Shown one piece after another: positions 19,018 through 28,951 of a stretch of 57,342 nt of DNA. The stretch lies in contig JANOXJ010000173.1 of assembly GCA_031418455.1 (NCBI GenBank), forward strand, positions 1-57,342. The letters are read 5' to 3'. Positions within the stretch are counted from its first letter, which is position 1; each line of letters begins with the position of its first letter. The position numbers were made by a program, and so were the translations under genes. The notes under the pieces were generated by a model. It made no database searches. It was not told the origin of the DNA and saw only the letters and a program-made list of their open reading frames with translations. The stretch comes from JANNVZ01 sp031418455 (lineage in GTDB: Bacteria > Bacteroidota > Bacteroidia > Flavobacteriales_D > Sanyastnellaceae).

Positions 19018-20718
19018 ATGAAAACAATTTTACTCACAGTTTCCATTTTTTTCTTTCTTGAAATTAATGCGCAAGTAATAAATACTCCACCCGCCAACTC
19101 TGGCATTAGAGCCATGGCTGAGTGGGAAGAGCTGCAGGCTTTGAATATTACATGGACCGGCTTTCCTGCTATTTTAAAACAAATAGTGGCAGCAGGCCGC
19201 CTGGAAACTCAAGTGCTTATAATAACAGATGACCTTGCAGGAACGGAAGATTATTTAATGACCGCCAACACTGGTGGACCGGCATTTGCAGACCTTACCA
19301 ACGTAACACTTATAGAAGGTAATTACAACACCATTTGGGCACGCGACTACAGCGCCAACCCTGTATATGGTGCTGTGGTAGATTCCCTTTTTATGGTGGA
19401 CTGGATTTACAATCGCCCAAGGCCAGATGATGATGCCTCGCCTGAGCTTATAGCAAACGAACTTAGTGTGCCACTTTACACCACCACCGCCACTCCATAC
19501 AACCTTATGAATACCGGTGGCAATTTTATGTGCGATGGTTTCGGTACTGCATTTGCTTCTGAACTGGTAATGGAGGAAAATGATGGCAATGGTGATTACA
19601 ACATTGCATATCCTAACCACACTGAAGCTGAAATAGACGAAATAACACAACAGTTTATGGGCATAGATAGATACATAAAAATGCCCGTGTTGCCATACGA
19701 TGGTATACACCACATAGACATGCACATGAAACTGGTAAACGAAAATACTCTGCTGGTGGCAGAGTATCCTGATGGTGTTGCAGACGGACCGCAGATAAAT
19801 GCCAACATAGAATATGTGCTAGCCAACTACAACAGCATGTTCGATACACCATACAATGTTGTGCGCATTCCCTCGCCACCTAGTACAAGCGGTGCATACC
19901 CAGACAATAATGGTGCTTACAGAACTTACACCAATGCGGTGTTTGTAAACAACACAATCATTTTTCCTACCTATCGTGAGGAGTATGATACTACTGCATA
20001 TCGTATATGGAGCGAGGTGTGCCCTGGTTATACCCTAGTAGGTATAGATTGTGACAATAGTGGTAACAACATCATATCCCAGAGCGGAGCGATACACTGT
20101 ATAACACATGCAGTGGGTGTGGCTGAGCCATTGCTTATTTCGCACGAACCACTGCCTGATACATATGCGACAACAGGTACTTATTCAGTAAGCGCCTACA
20201 TGAATCATAAAGATGGAATAGACAACGGCATTTTGTTTTATAGCATTAATGGTGACGATACATGGCAAGAAGTAAGTATGACCAATACTGCTGAAAATAC
20301 CTGGACAGCCAACATACCTGCACAAACTGTGGGAACTATAATAAACTATTACATACAAGGCACTGCTACTACAGGCAAGGTGCAGGTGCGCCCAATGCCC
20401 GCTCCTGAAGGTTTCTGGACTTTTGAAGTGTTGGGAGGTGTGTCTGTAGCAGAAATGCAAACACCAGATTTTGGCAGAGTATTTCCAAACCCTGCTAATG
20501 CTATCACCTGTTTAGAAATTAATTTTAAGCAAAAAGACAATGGCCAGATTTATTTAATAGACATGCAAGGCAAAAAAGTAATGGATGTGTATGCAGGCAA
20601 TTTTACCTACGGCACTAACAAATTTTTCTTTGACGCAGCATCGTTGCAAGCCGGTGTGTACAGACTTGTAGCACAAACCACATCTAGCATTATTGGATAT
20701 GCTGTAATGGTGAAGTAG
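19018..20718 (+). CDS. Secreted peptidylarginine deiminase-like protein (PPAD-like), T9SS type A
   Basis: 566 residues with a signal peptide (1-18). The PAD_porph fold spans about residues 25-375 and the candidate catalytic residues are all present: D110 (WARDY), H232 and D234 (HHIDMHM), N306 (YTNAVFV) and C361 (GAIHCITH). R133 and R135 in NRPRP lie where Porphyromonas PPAD has the two arginines that read the substrate's C-terminal carboxylate. An Ig-like region follows, then a type A sorting domain (VFPNPAN, IYLIDMQGKKV, LQAGVYRLV, ending MVK). It should convert arginine, perhaps at peptide C-termini, to citrulline plus ammonia outside the cell. Free-agmatine deiminases share the fold but are cytoplasmic and lack the sorting domain. 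Confidence 0.87.
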   Translation: MKTILLTVSIFFFLEINAQVINTPPANSGIRAMAEWEELQALNITWTGFPAILKQIVAAGRLETQVLIITDDLAGTEDYLMTANTGGPAFADLTNVTLIEGNYNTIWARDYSANPVYGAVVDSLFMVDWIYNRPRPDDDASPELIANELSVPLYTTTATPYNLMNTGGNFMCDGFGTAFASELVMEENDGNGDYNIAYPNHTEAEIDEITQQFMGIDRYIKMPVLPYDGIHHIDMHMKLVNENTLLVAEYPDGVADGPQINANIEYVLANYNSMFDTPYNVVRIPSPPSTSGAYPDNNGAYRTYTNAVFVNNTIIFPTYREEYDTTAYRIWSEVCPGYTLVGIDCDNSGNNIISQSGAIHCITHAVGVAEPLLISHEPLPDTYATTGTYSVSAYMNHKDGIDNGILFYSINGDDTWQEVSMTNTAENTWTANIPAQTVGTIINYYIQGTATTGKVQVRPMPAPEGFWTFEVLGGVSVAEMQTPDFGRVFPNPANAITCLEINFKQKDNGQIYLIDMQGKKVMDVYAGNFTYGTNKFFFDAASLQAGVYRLVAQTTSSIIGYAVMVK

Positions 20719-20777
20719 GAAGAAATAAAAATACATCAGCACTAAACCACAGAGTAATAACAACAGTTAGCACCGCA

Positions 20778-22535
20778 TTGAAGAAACTCATTTCAGAAGA
20801 CGCACTTGCTACAGCTACCAAGCTTACCAAGAACAATCCCATACTGGGCTTGCTTGCGCGTGTGGCTAAAATAGATGAGGTAAATGAGTTGTATGATGAT
20901 GTGTGCAAGGCAGAAGGTCTGGAAGCGCTTGACCGTTTATTCAAATACCTAGATTTAGAAATTGAGTTTGACAAAAATCAGCTGGAGAACATACCTAAAG
21001 AAGGACCTTTTATAGTAGTGGCCAACCACCCGTTTGGTGCGCTTGACGGCTTGGCACTTATTAGAACAATAGCCGAAGTAAGACCTGACTTTAAAGTGAT
21101 GGCCAATTTTCTGCTTCAGAATGTAGAGCCTATAAAAGATTACTTTCTTTCTGTAAATCCCTTTGAACAAAACAAAACTGCTTACAACAACATATCAGGT
21201 TTAAAAGCAGCCATAAAGCATTTGGAAGAAGGCCTGCCACTGGGCCTTTTCCCTGCCGGAGAAGTATCTACTTATCAGGAAGACCTGCGCACCATTATGG
21301 ACCGAAAGTGGATGAGCAGCGCACTTAAGATTGTAAAAAATGCAGATGTGCCGGTTATTCCTGTTTTCTTTCAGGGCAGCAACTCCCGCATTTTTCATTT
21401 GCTTGGACTTATACATCCCAATTTGCGCACCTTGGTACTCCCAAGAGAAATGCTGAATAAAAAAGGCAAACCCTTGGTAATGCGTATAGGCAAACCCATA
21501 ATGCCTAAGGACACAAGCATGTTTACCTCCGTAGACCAATACGGCAGATACCTGCGTGCTAAAACCTATGCACAGGACAATCACTTTGAAGTAAAGCGCG
21601 ACTACTTTAAAGTGTTCAAATCAAAATCGGAACCCGAGCCTATAATACCACCTGTAGAGCAGGAAAAACTGGACCATGAAATAGCTCGCATACAGGAATA
21701 CAAAACACTTAGCTACGACAATTTTGATTGCTACGTAGTAAGTAGCCACCACATACCGCACCTGCTGCGCGAAATAGGACGCCTGCGCGAAATAACTTAC
21801 CGCGAGGTAGGCGAAGGCACTAACAAAAGCATAGACATAGACGAGTACGACTTGTATTATAATCACCTTATTCTTTGGGACCGCACAGCTAAAAAAATTG
21901 CAGGCGCTTACCGTGTTGGCAACGGTGCTGAAATAATGGCACGCTATGGCTCATCTGGTTTTTATACCTCTTCATTATTCAAAATGAACAGAAGAATGAA
22001 TGGTATGCTGGAGCAATCATTAGAGCTAGGCCGTTCTTTCATTATAAAAGAATATCAACGCCATCGCCTTTCGCTTTTCCTTTTGTGGAAAGGTATTCTT
22101 TTCTATCTGCTATCCAATTCTAAATTTAGATACATCATAGGCCCCGTTAGCATTAGCAACTCTTACCAAGATGTGTCTAAAGAATTAATCATTGAATTTA
22201 TTACCCGCCACCATTTCGACCACGAATTAGCCAGCCTTGTGAAACCACGCAATGCTTATAAAACCGTTGTAAAAAATGTGGATACCGATGCGCTTATAGA
22301 AGCCAGCATGGCCGATATGAAGAAGATGGACAAAATAATTTCTGATATAGAACCAAGCAGCTTTACCATGCCTGTGTTGCTCAAAAAATATTTGCAACAG
22401 AACGCTAAAATCATTGCATTTAACTGCGACCCTAAATTCAACAATGCTCTGGATGGCCTTATGTACCTTGACCTGCACAACTTGCCTGGCGACACTGTAG
22501 AAACGCTTCAGCGCGAAATGGTTTCTTCTACCTAA
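20778..22535 (+). CDS. olsF: OlsF-like bifunctional aminolipid acyltransferase
   Basis: 585 residues starting at TTG (MKKLISEDALA); no usable ATG lies upstream in frame. The N-terminal half is a PlsC-like O-acyltransferase with NHPFGALDG (H84, D90) and LGLFPAGEVS. The C-terminal half (~315-500) resembles the OlsB/hemolysin-type GNAT N-acyltransferase: REITYREVGEG, DIDEYDLYYNHLILWD, AGAYRVG, LELGRSFIIKEY. This is the domain order of Flavobacterium OlsF, which builds ornithine lipid in one protein. In Bacteroides the two steps for glycine lipids are separate (GlsB, GlsA). The product here is thus an N-acyl, O-acyl amino-acid lipid; which amino acid cannot be told. Confidence 0.85.
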   Translation: MKKLISEDALATATKLTKNNPILGLLARVAKIDEVNELYDDVCKAEGLEALDRLFKYLDLEIEFDKNQLENIPKEGPFIVVANHPFGALDGLALIRTIAEVRPDFKVMANFLLQNVEPIKDYFLSVNPFEQNKTAYNNISGLKAAIKHLEEGLPLGLFPAGEVSTYQEDLRTIMDRKWMSSALKIVKNADVPVIPVFFQGSNSRIFHLLGLIHPNLRTLVLPREMLNKKGKPLVMRIGKPIMPKDTSMFTSVDQYGRYLRAKTYAQDNHFEVKRDYFKVFKSKSEPEPIIPPVEQEKLDHEIARIQEYKTLSYDNFDCYVVSSHHIPHLLREIGRLREITYREVGEGTNKSIDIDEYDLYYNHLILWDRTAKKIAGAYRVGNGAEIMARYGSSGFYTSSLFKMNRRMNGMLEQSLELGRSFIIKEYQRHRLSLFLLWKGILFYLLSNSKFRYIIGPVSISNSYQDVSKELIIEFITRHHFDHELASLVKPRNAYKTVVKNVDTDALIEASMADMKKMDKIISDIEPSSFTMPVLLKKYLQQNAKIIAFNCDPKFNNALDGLMYLDLHNLPGDTVETLQREMVSST

Positions 22536-22593
22536 GACATTTTTACATTTATTGTCTATTCTCAACTAATTCTCTCACTCTATTTTTTACCCC

Positions 22594-23409
22594 ATGAAAA
22601 ATTTTGGAGCCGGTTTTATGTTAAGCCTAAGGTGCTGGATGCGCTCTTGGAGTTTTATTTTCAATAATGGTCTTGCACATTTTTTCCTTTACCCCATCAT
22701 TATAAGCATAGTGCTTAGCATGGGCGTGTTTGCTTTGCTATACTCGCTCAAAGACACAGTGGTAGGCATGGCCACAGCACATATACATTACACAGCCTTG
22801 CCCAATAGCAGCTGGTACGAGCGCTCGCTGGAGTTTCTTAGCAACATAAGTGGTTATGCCATTGCTTTTTTTGTTTCCATTATTGGTTTGTACTTTTTTC
22901 AACGCACTAAAAAATATATTGTGCTTGCACTTATGTCGCCCGTTATGTCATTGCTTAGCGAGCGCACCGATGAAATACTTACCCATACTAAATACAATTT
23001 TGATGGCAAACAATTGGTGCGCGATGTAGCAAGGGGAATTGTATTAGCCATAAGAAATTTAATATTGGAGACTGCGTTAGGCATTGTGCTATGGGTAGCC
23101 ACCATGTACCTCACCATTTTTACCGGACTGGTTGGTGGCATTTTCATACCATTTGTGGCACTGCTCAGTTTTGGCATTAGTGCCTACTTCTATGGCTTTG
23201 CTACTATGGACTATACTAACGAGAGGAAGCGTATGGGCGTGAAAGAAAGTATACAAGTAGTGCGCAACAATAAAGGAATAGCAGTTGGCAATGGTACAAT
23301 TTTCAGCCTGCTTATGATGTTGCCTTTTTTAGGAGCCACCCTGGCCACTATTACATGCACCGTGGCAGCCACTTTAGCTCTGCACGAAAATCAAAATTCT
23401 AATAAATAG
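22594..23409 (+). CDS. EI24/CysZ-like integral membrane protein
   Basis: 271 residues with about five hydrophobic segments: ~25-50, 82-105, 108-125 and a long 145-200 region, plus a last one at ~230-258. The pattern, the N-terminal GAGFMLSLRCW and the segment MDYTNERKRMG..ES place it in the EI24 domain group with sulfate transporter CysZ. No sulfate genes are nearby, and it follows the acyltransferase by 58 bp on the same strand. A role in membrane transport or lipid-related physiology is possible but unproven. Confidence 0.8.
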   Translation: MKNFGAGFMLSLRCWMRSWSFIFNNGLAHFFLYPIIISIVLSMGVFALLYSLKDTVVGMATAHIHYTALPNSSWYERSLEFLSNISGYAIAFFVSIIGLYFFQRTKKYIVLALMSPVMSLLSERTDEILTHTKYNFDGKQLVRDVARGIVLAIRNLILETALGIVLWVATMYLTIFTGLVGGIFIPFVALLSFGISAYFYGFATMDYTNERKRMGVKESIQVVRNNKGIAVGNGTIFSLLMMLPFLGATLATITCTVAATLALHENQNSNK

Positions 23410-23456
23410 TCAAGACAAAATATGGTGCGGTTCAGAAATTAAGAAGCCAACCATAA

Positions 23457-25022
23457 TTAACGCACCAGCAATTTCTGTGTAACGCTCTTGTCGCCTACCA
23501 AAAAGGTAATGGTATAAATACCCTCTGTAAGATAACTTATGTCTAAGGTAGGCAACAATGAAGGTGATATAGAAACGAGTCGGCCAAGCGCATCGCGCAC
23601 TTCTATAGCTCCTATTGCTTTATCAGAATTGTTGTGTACATATATCCAATCTTGTGCTGGATTTGGAAACACAATTACTTCTACCAATTCATCTTCGCCA
23701 TTGCTCTCCGGCACTATAGGGTATATACCATGCAACTGATTAATGTTAGCATTGGTAGGATTTAAAAATTCTGAATAAGTATCCCAACTGGATGCGAGTG
23801 CAGCGAAGCGCTCGGTGCCAATAGCTGCGCAGTCGTCATTTCCGCCAAGGTACACTCCCACAATATTCATATTGGCATCAAAAACAGGACTGCCTGTGGC
23901 GCCTTTGAACGACTGCCCTTGCGACCAATTGTCAAAAGACATTACTTCCTTGTTGTTCCAAATTTCCATCCAAATTTCGCCACTGTATTGGGCCACCGAC
24001 TGTGGCAGGCCCATAGAATTTTGTATAGAAATAAGCGACTCTACATTTTCGAAACTGCCTTGGTTCCACCCACTGTAATAAGCACTCCAGCTGGTTTTAG
24101 GCATATCCTTCAGCTTTACAAGTGCCGTACCATGCTGGCTATCGGTAGCTACTACCTCCGCTCCGCATATAGCCTTGCTCCAACAGAGTGTATTAGTGCC
24201 AGCACAATTTTCGCCTGCCACATCAAATAAGAAAGTCCAGGTGGAGGGCGGCCCTACAAGCGCATTTTGCGAAGTGAGTACATATGGCACTCCATTGTTT
24301 GCTGTATTATTTACAAGTGTGCTGGTAGCTATGCGCTGTCCATTGTCCACTATCATCATAAGCACAGATGATGAGGCATTTTTCAAATTGGTATTAGAAG
24401 AATTTAGCAACGGAACAAAACATTCTAAATTCTGAACTGACTCCATGCTATGAATATCCCTATAGCCGTGGGAAGCACTGCTTATTTCAAAGTGCCCATC
24501 GCCACGGTATGCAAAGGGCTCATAGTATTCTATTATTATTTTGCTACCTTTTACCGGTGGCAAATTGAAAGACTGGCTCAGTTTATTTTCGTTAGAAGTA
24601 AGCGGGCCTATATAGTCAGTATGGCATTCGTTGTAGATATAAATAGTGCCACCTTGCGGTATAAACAAATTTGAAAACTGCACGCCAATAGAAAACGCTT
24701 CTGCACTTTCTACCCCTATCATCCAAATTCTGTCGCCATTTGGCAAGTTGGTCCATGTGCCGGCAGTAATAGGGTCATAATTCACTGCAAAAGACTTTGC
24801 AAATCGAATAGGTGTTGACTTGTCGTTTAGCGCTATGGCATCTTCTTCCGAAAGTTGAATCTGGTCTACCTCAGGCAGTGCCTGCCATATTGTGGTGGTA
24901 GGAATTTGCTGCGGAATATTCCACGACAATGGTTGGCCGCCACGGTCCACTTGTGCATTTACCCATGTGGTTAGCACAAGCATACTAATAGATATGAGAG
25001 CGCGTATAGTCAAGAAAAGCAA
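23457..25022 (-). CDS. Lysyl-endopeptidase-like protein, catalytic triad apparently lost, T9SS type A
   Basis: 521 residues with a signal peptide (1-23). Residues ~80-175 match the N-terminal region of Bacteroidota lysyl endopeptidases (DRIWMIGVESAEAFSIG, IPQGGTIYIYNE). Residues ~215-400 follow the trypsin-like core. The three catalytic positions are changed: the usual TA-N-H-C reads TSQNA (N253 in place of His), the usual S-D-F-x-L reads HGTAL (G298 in place of Asp), and the usual G-x-S-G reads GATG (T376 in place of Ser). A type A sorting domain ends it (VFPNPAQDWIYV, LVR). It is probably a secreted non-enzymatic binding protein. Alignment was by eye, so the equivalences need a model. Confidence 0.82.
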   Translation of the reverse strand: MLFLTIRALISISMLVLTTWVNAQVDRGGQPLSWNIPQQIPTTTIWQALPEVDQIQLSEEDAIALNDKSTPIRFAKSFAVNYDPITAGTWTNLPNGDRIWMIGVESAEAFSIGVQFSNLFIPQGGTIYIYNECHTDYIGPLTSNENKLSQSFNLPPVKGSKIIIEYYEPFAYRGDGHFEISSASHGYRDIHSMESVQNLECFVPLLNSSNTNLKNASSSVLMMIVDNGQRIATSTLVNNTANNGVPYVLTSQNALVGPPSTWTFLFDVAGENCAGTNTLCWSKAICGAEVVATDSQHGTALVKLKDMPKTSWSAYYSGWNQGSFENVESLISIQNSMGLPQSVAQYSGEIWMEIWNNKEVMSFDNWSQGQSFKGATGSPVFDANMNIVGVYLGGNDDCAAIGTERFAALASSWDTYSEFLNPTNANINQLHGIYPIVPESNGEDELVEVIVFPNPAQDWIYVHNNSDKAIGAIEVRDALGRLVSISPSLLPTLDISYLTEGIYTITFLVGDKSVTQKLLVR

Positions 25023-25294
25023 TAACTAACCAGCATAAAGATGCTGTATTGGCGTTAAAAGTTGCTAGCTAAAGTAGACTTTTATTGGCTAAGGCCAAAA
25101 TATTTGGTCGAAAAAATTACTAATGCATCTTTTAGCGCTTCTTCCACCTGCTTAAAACAAACAACATAACTATAAAATCTATTTGCTAACCTTAAAATTG
25201 ACTTACCGCAATTATGAAAATTAATAATAGCTCTAAGCAGTTAAGCACTGTCCATGAGTTGGCGATATGCATTTTTTTGCGCTACTATTTATTT

Positions 25295-27517
25295 TTAAAA
25301 CTTATACCCCAAACTAGCTTTAAAAAAGAATGGACTGCCTGGTGTAAAATGAATTTCTTCCAATCCCTTCTCCTCCCCTTTCAAGCGCGAGGTAGTGGCA
25401 AATTGTGTTTCATTCCACTCTGTATTCAGAACATTTTCTACACTGAAACTTAAATCTATATTTTTAAAACGATAGCCAGCATTTAAATCCAATATGGTAT
25501 AACCCTGGGCTACTATGCTATAATCGCTATTGGCCGGGCGGTTGTTCATATAGCGTGCACGCACTCCGCCAAAAAAACCTTTAGGATGCAAAACACTTAT
25601 GCCGCAAGTAGCTGTTAGGTCAGGCGCAAGTGGTATATAATCATTACCTCTTTCATCTTGCAATGTGCGCGCAACACATTGGTTCACATCTGCATTCAAT
25701 ATAAGCCAATCTGCAATTTGAAATTGCACACCCACATCTATTCCATAGCGCTGCGTGCTGCCACTGGGCTCCACTATTCCTTCATCTCCCACATACACAA
25801 ATTCCTGTTCCATAAAAAGGAACCAAGAAGCAGCATTCACTATCATATTCTTATTAGGCTTCCATATAAAGCCCATATCTGCTCCGGTAGCTGATGGCAA
25901 TATTTCTTTACCTCTTGTTTGCACCACCACACGTGTATCGTTGCTATGAAAACCTCTGCCTGTTTTTAGGTATAGCTGCAAAAACTTGGAATAATTATAT
26001 ACTACATTGAACTTTGGACTTGCAATGGAAGCTTTCGCATTTAGCGCTGCATAGTTAGTATCCAACTTATTGTTATAACTGTTTTCGAAATAATCTAATC
26101 TTAACGCAAGATTTAAAAGCCACTTGCCTTTATTTATTTCAGAGTTGATGTAAGTAAAATAATTTGCCTCGTTTATATCGCCCAGTTGAATACGATTAAG
26201 CACAATCTGTCGGTTAGCTGTATGCGACAATTCACTGTCCCAAGTAGCATCACTGCGGATTCCTGCGGCTAAACTAACAGAGCCCTTTATTTTACCAAGC
26301 GTGAAATAGTTCTTCAATTCGCTTTTAACTCCAAAAATTGTTCGGTTTTCTTTTTGCTTTATCTGATCTCCATTTACACTGTCATGCAGAAAAAATGTAA
26401 AGTTTGAAAACAATTCAAAATTATATATGCTGTAATAAATTTCACTTTTGACTATTGTGTTTTCATTTATTTTTTTTGTGTAATCCAATTTAAAATTAGT
26501 GCGCAGTGTATTGCCACCCTCTCTGTTGTCTATAGCACCAAAACGAGAAATAAGACCAGAATCTACAGCCCTTTGGGGCACTTGCCCGCTGGCATCCCAC
26601 GCGCTTGTAAAATGAGAAAACAAAGCGGACAACTTTCCATTACCAAGTGTATTGGTAGTGTACTTAGCAAAAAGATTAATGCGTTTGAAATTTTGCGGAC
26701 TTTCAAAAGGGCCGTCATTAGTGTTTATTTCAGCCGCTACATAAGCTGATTTATTTTCGGCACTAAGCAGGTTGAACATTCCAAGTATGCGCTTACTATT
26801 AAACTGCCCTGCATCTAGCTTAATTAAACTTTGACTAAGTTGCTCCTTCGTTTTAAAAGCTACGTGGCCTGCTGTTGCAAAATTGCCTTGGTCGGCATAA
26901 TAGGGTCCTTTGCCAAAGTCAATCTTATCTACAGTTTCCGGAATTAGAAAATGCAAATCGGCATACCCCTGCCCGTGTGCATGCGACACCATATTTACAG
27001 GCAAACCATCGGCAGTTAGATTTATATCAGTGCCATGGTCCAAATCAAAACCTCGCATAAATAATTGCTCGGCTTTGCCTCCACCTGCATGTTGCCCAAT
27101 TAATAGCCCAGGAACTTTTCTAAGAATTTCTTGTGAATTATTGACGGGTGTTGTTTTTAAATCAATTCGGGTTTTTAGCTTTAAGGCATCAATGCTTTCT
27201 AAAATTACAACCTCATTCATATCCGACACACTCGCATAAAGAGTTACACGTAAAGTATCCAAAACATTGTTTACAACCACGTATAATTCTTCAAAGCCCA
27301 CCCTATTTAAAATTAGTGTGTCTCCTTTGCTCAATTGCTTTATTCTAAACACCCCTGAGTTATTGGAGTGTGTGTGAGCATTGGAAGATGTATGGTAAAC
27401 AACTACATCTTCTATAGGCACTATATCATGGTTAGTTACCTTGCCTACTAACTCCTGGCCTTGAGCAGCACAAGCGAAAAATATACTTTGCGAAAGTAGA
27501 AATAGCAGTGTTTTCAT
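25295..27517 (-). CDS. TonB-dependent outer membrane receptor
   Basis: About 740 residues from ATG 27517 (MKTLLFLLSQ); the frame continues to 27544 without a better signal peptide. A carboxypeptidase-like regulatory domain (~20-105: GKVTNHDIVPIEDVVVYHT) is followed by a plug (~110-225, RKVPGLLIGQHAGGG, MRGFDLDHGTDINLTADG) and a barrel ending in aromatic LGYKF. The plug/barrel junction carries SHAHGQGYADLHFLIPE, a His-rich stretch of possible metal relevance. It imports an unknown substrate using TonB energy. It is the last gene of the leftward DUF4331 operon, 39 bp after the TPR lipoprotein. Confidence 0.93.
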   Translation of the reverse strand: MKTLLFLLSQSIFFACAAQGQELVGKVTNHDIVPIEDVVVYHTSSNAHTHSNNSGVFRIKQLSKGDTLILNRVGFEELYVVVNNVLDTLRVTLYASVSDMNEVVILESIDALKLKTRIDLKTTPVNNSQEILRKVPGLLIGQHAGGGKAEQLFMRGFDLDHGTDINLTADGLPVNMVSHAHGQGYADLHFLIPETVDKIDFGKGPYYADQGNFATAGHVAFKTKEQLSQSLIKLDAGQFNSKRILGMFNLLSAENKSAYVAAEINTNDGPFESPQNFKRINLFAKYTTNTLGNGKLSALFSHFTSAWDASGQVPQRAVDSGLISRFGAIDNREGGNTLRTNFKLDYTKKINENTIVKSEIYYSIYNFELFSNFTFFLHDSVNGDQIKQKENRTIFGVKSELKNYFTLGKIKGSVSLAAGIRSDATWDSELSHTANRQIVLNRIQLGDINEANYFTYINSEINKGKWLLNLALRLDYFENSYNNKLDTNYAALNAKASIASPKFNVVYNYSKFLQLYLKTGRGFHSNDTRVVVQTRGKEILPSATGADMGFIWKPNKNMIVNAASWFLFMEQEFVYVGDEGIVEPSGSTQRYGIDVGVQFQIADWLILNADVNQCVARTLQDERGNDYIPLAPDLTATCGISVLHPKGFFGGVRARYMNNRPANSDYSIVAQGYTILDLNAGYRFKNIDLSFSVENVLNTEWNETQFATTSRLKGEEKGLEEIHFTPGSPFFFKASLGYKF

Positions 27518-27556
27518 TTTTGCATTTTCTATAAGCAACACCAATGGTGCAGCAGG

Positions 27557-28927
27557 TTATCGTTTTGCTATCAATCCCTTTTCAGGAGCTTTATCGAAAT
27601 TTACATTTAAGTAAGGATTCGCCTCATTAGCTTGCTTCATAAAACTTTCTCCGGCTGCTTTGTTGCCATTAGCCATATAGATTTGCCCTGCTATCATAAG
27701 TAAATCAGGATTCTTACTATTTGTAGCCATAGCTAATGCAAGGTGTTCTTCTGCCTTTGTAAGGTCTGACTTTTTAAAATAAATTTCTGCCAGCACTTTA
27801 TTTACGTCAATATTCATTGGGCGTATTTGGTACTCCTTCATTGCATACTCCAATGCCTTGTCATAATTTTCTATTAAGTTCATATACAACTTGGCATATT
27901 CCAAATTCATTACATGCCCCTTAGCTTCATCATCTGCCATCATGGCAAGCACTTCATTGGTAGTGTTATCGGCCAATTCCTTTCTGCCTGTTTCTTTGTA
28001 TAGGTATGCTAAGTCTACATAAAACGATACTTCAGGTATTATAGCGCAAGCCTGTCCAAGCAACTTTTCTGCTTCCTCAGTATTGCCCTTTTTCTTTTCT
28101 ACCGATGCTAAACCAGCTATTGCAAAAGGATATCCAGGACGTTCCGTTAAAGCAGTTTTATATTGCATTTCAGCATTGGCTATATCCCCATAAGTTTCAT
28201 ATATCTCGCCAAGGGTGTTGCGTGTCCAAGCAAGATTTTCATACCCTGCATAGCCTGATTCTACTGCCAAATTCATTGCTTCCACTGCTCCTTTTGGGTC
28301 GCCATGTATTTCTCTTAAATAGGAAGCTCTTGTATAAGAAATAAGATCAGGACGAATCTCCATCATCTTCTCTGCCATGGTTACTGCTTCTGCATAATTG
28401 CCTAACTCTACATTGGCATCTACTAATGCTCCATATATCTGAGCATTGTTAGGATTAATGCTTACTGCCTTAGTAGCACATTCTTTTGCTGTTGCAAATT
28501 GGTGCAGCGACAAATAAACTGAAGATTTTAATGCAAGTGCTCTAAACAATATTTCATTACCCGGATTTTTTGTTTCAAGGTGTTCTATAAGGGCTAGAAT
28601 GGCTGGATAGTAATAACCATGTTCGCCAGTAACGCGTGCTTCATTTATAAAAATTTCAGCTAGTTTTATATAAGATGGCAAGTCCTGAGGATTGCTATTT
28701 ATTTTCTCTTTTGTGGTATTTACCGCCTCTTGTGTTTTAGTCCATTCGGCAGTAGTAGCTAATTCGCCTTGGCGCTCTAGCAAATTTGGTAATTGATAAG
28801 AGGCTGTCTGTTGCCCCATTTTGTCCTTGCCTTGTGGTGTTGATTCCGTGCAAGATTTAGTTGTGAATGATAGGATAGCCAATAATACTGGCACCATTAT
28901 TTTTGATATGTAGGTAGAAGGTTTCAT
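27557..28927 (-). CDS. TPR lipoprotein
   Basis: 456 residues from ATG 28927 (MKPSTYISK). The longer frame to 28987 would start inside a terminator-like hairpin. A lipoprotein signal (lipobox TKSC near residue 26) puts it on a membrane facing the periplasm or surface. Most of the rest is TPR (~70-440), e.g. LYKETGRKELADNTTNE, NAQIYGALVDANVELGNYAEA. TPR lipoproteins usually scaffold proteins. Its place between DUF4331 and the receptor suggests it links the two, which is inference. Confidence 0.9.
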   Translation of the reverse strand: MKPSTYISKIMVPVLLAILSFTTKSCTESTPQGKDKMGQQTASYQLPNLLERQGELATTAEWTKTQEAVNTTKEKINSNPQDLPSYIKLAEIFINEARVTGEHGYYYPAILALIEHLETKNPGNEILFRALALKSSVYLSLHQFATAKECATKAVSINPNNAQIYGALVDANVELGNYAEAVTMAEKMMEIRPDLISYTRASYLREIHGDPKGAVEAMNLAVESGYAGYENLAWTRNTLGEIYETYGDIANAEMQYKTALTERPGYPFAIAGLASVEKKKGNTEEAEKLLGQACAIIPEVSFYVDLAYLYKETGRKELADNTTNEVLAMMADDEAKGHVMNLEYAKLYMNLIENYDKALEYAMKEYQIRPMNIDVNKVLAEIYFKKSDLTKAEEHLALAMATNSKNPDLLMIAGQIYMANGNKAAGESFMKQANEANPYLNVNFDKAPEKGLIAKR

Positions 28928-28951
28928 TTGTTTAATTTTATTTAGTGAGGA

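Noticed and set aside
19255..19725. Leftward 156-codon ORF inside the deiminase gene
   Set aside because: Shadow of the conserved catalytic region on the other strand; composition unlike real proteins.
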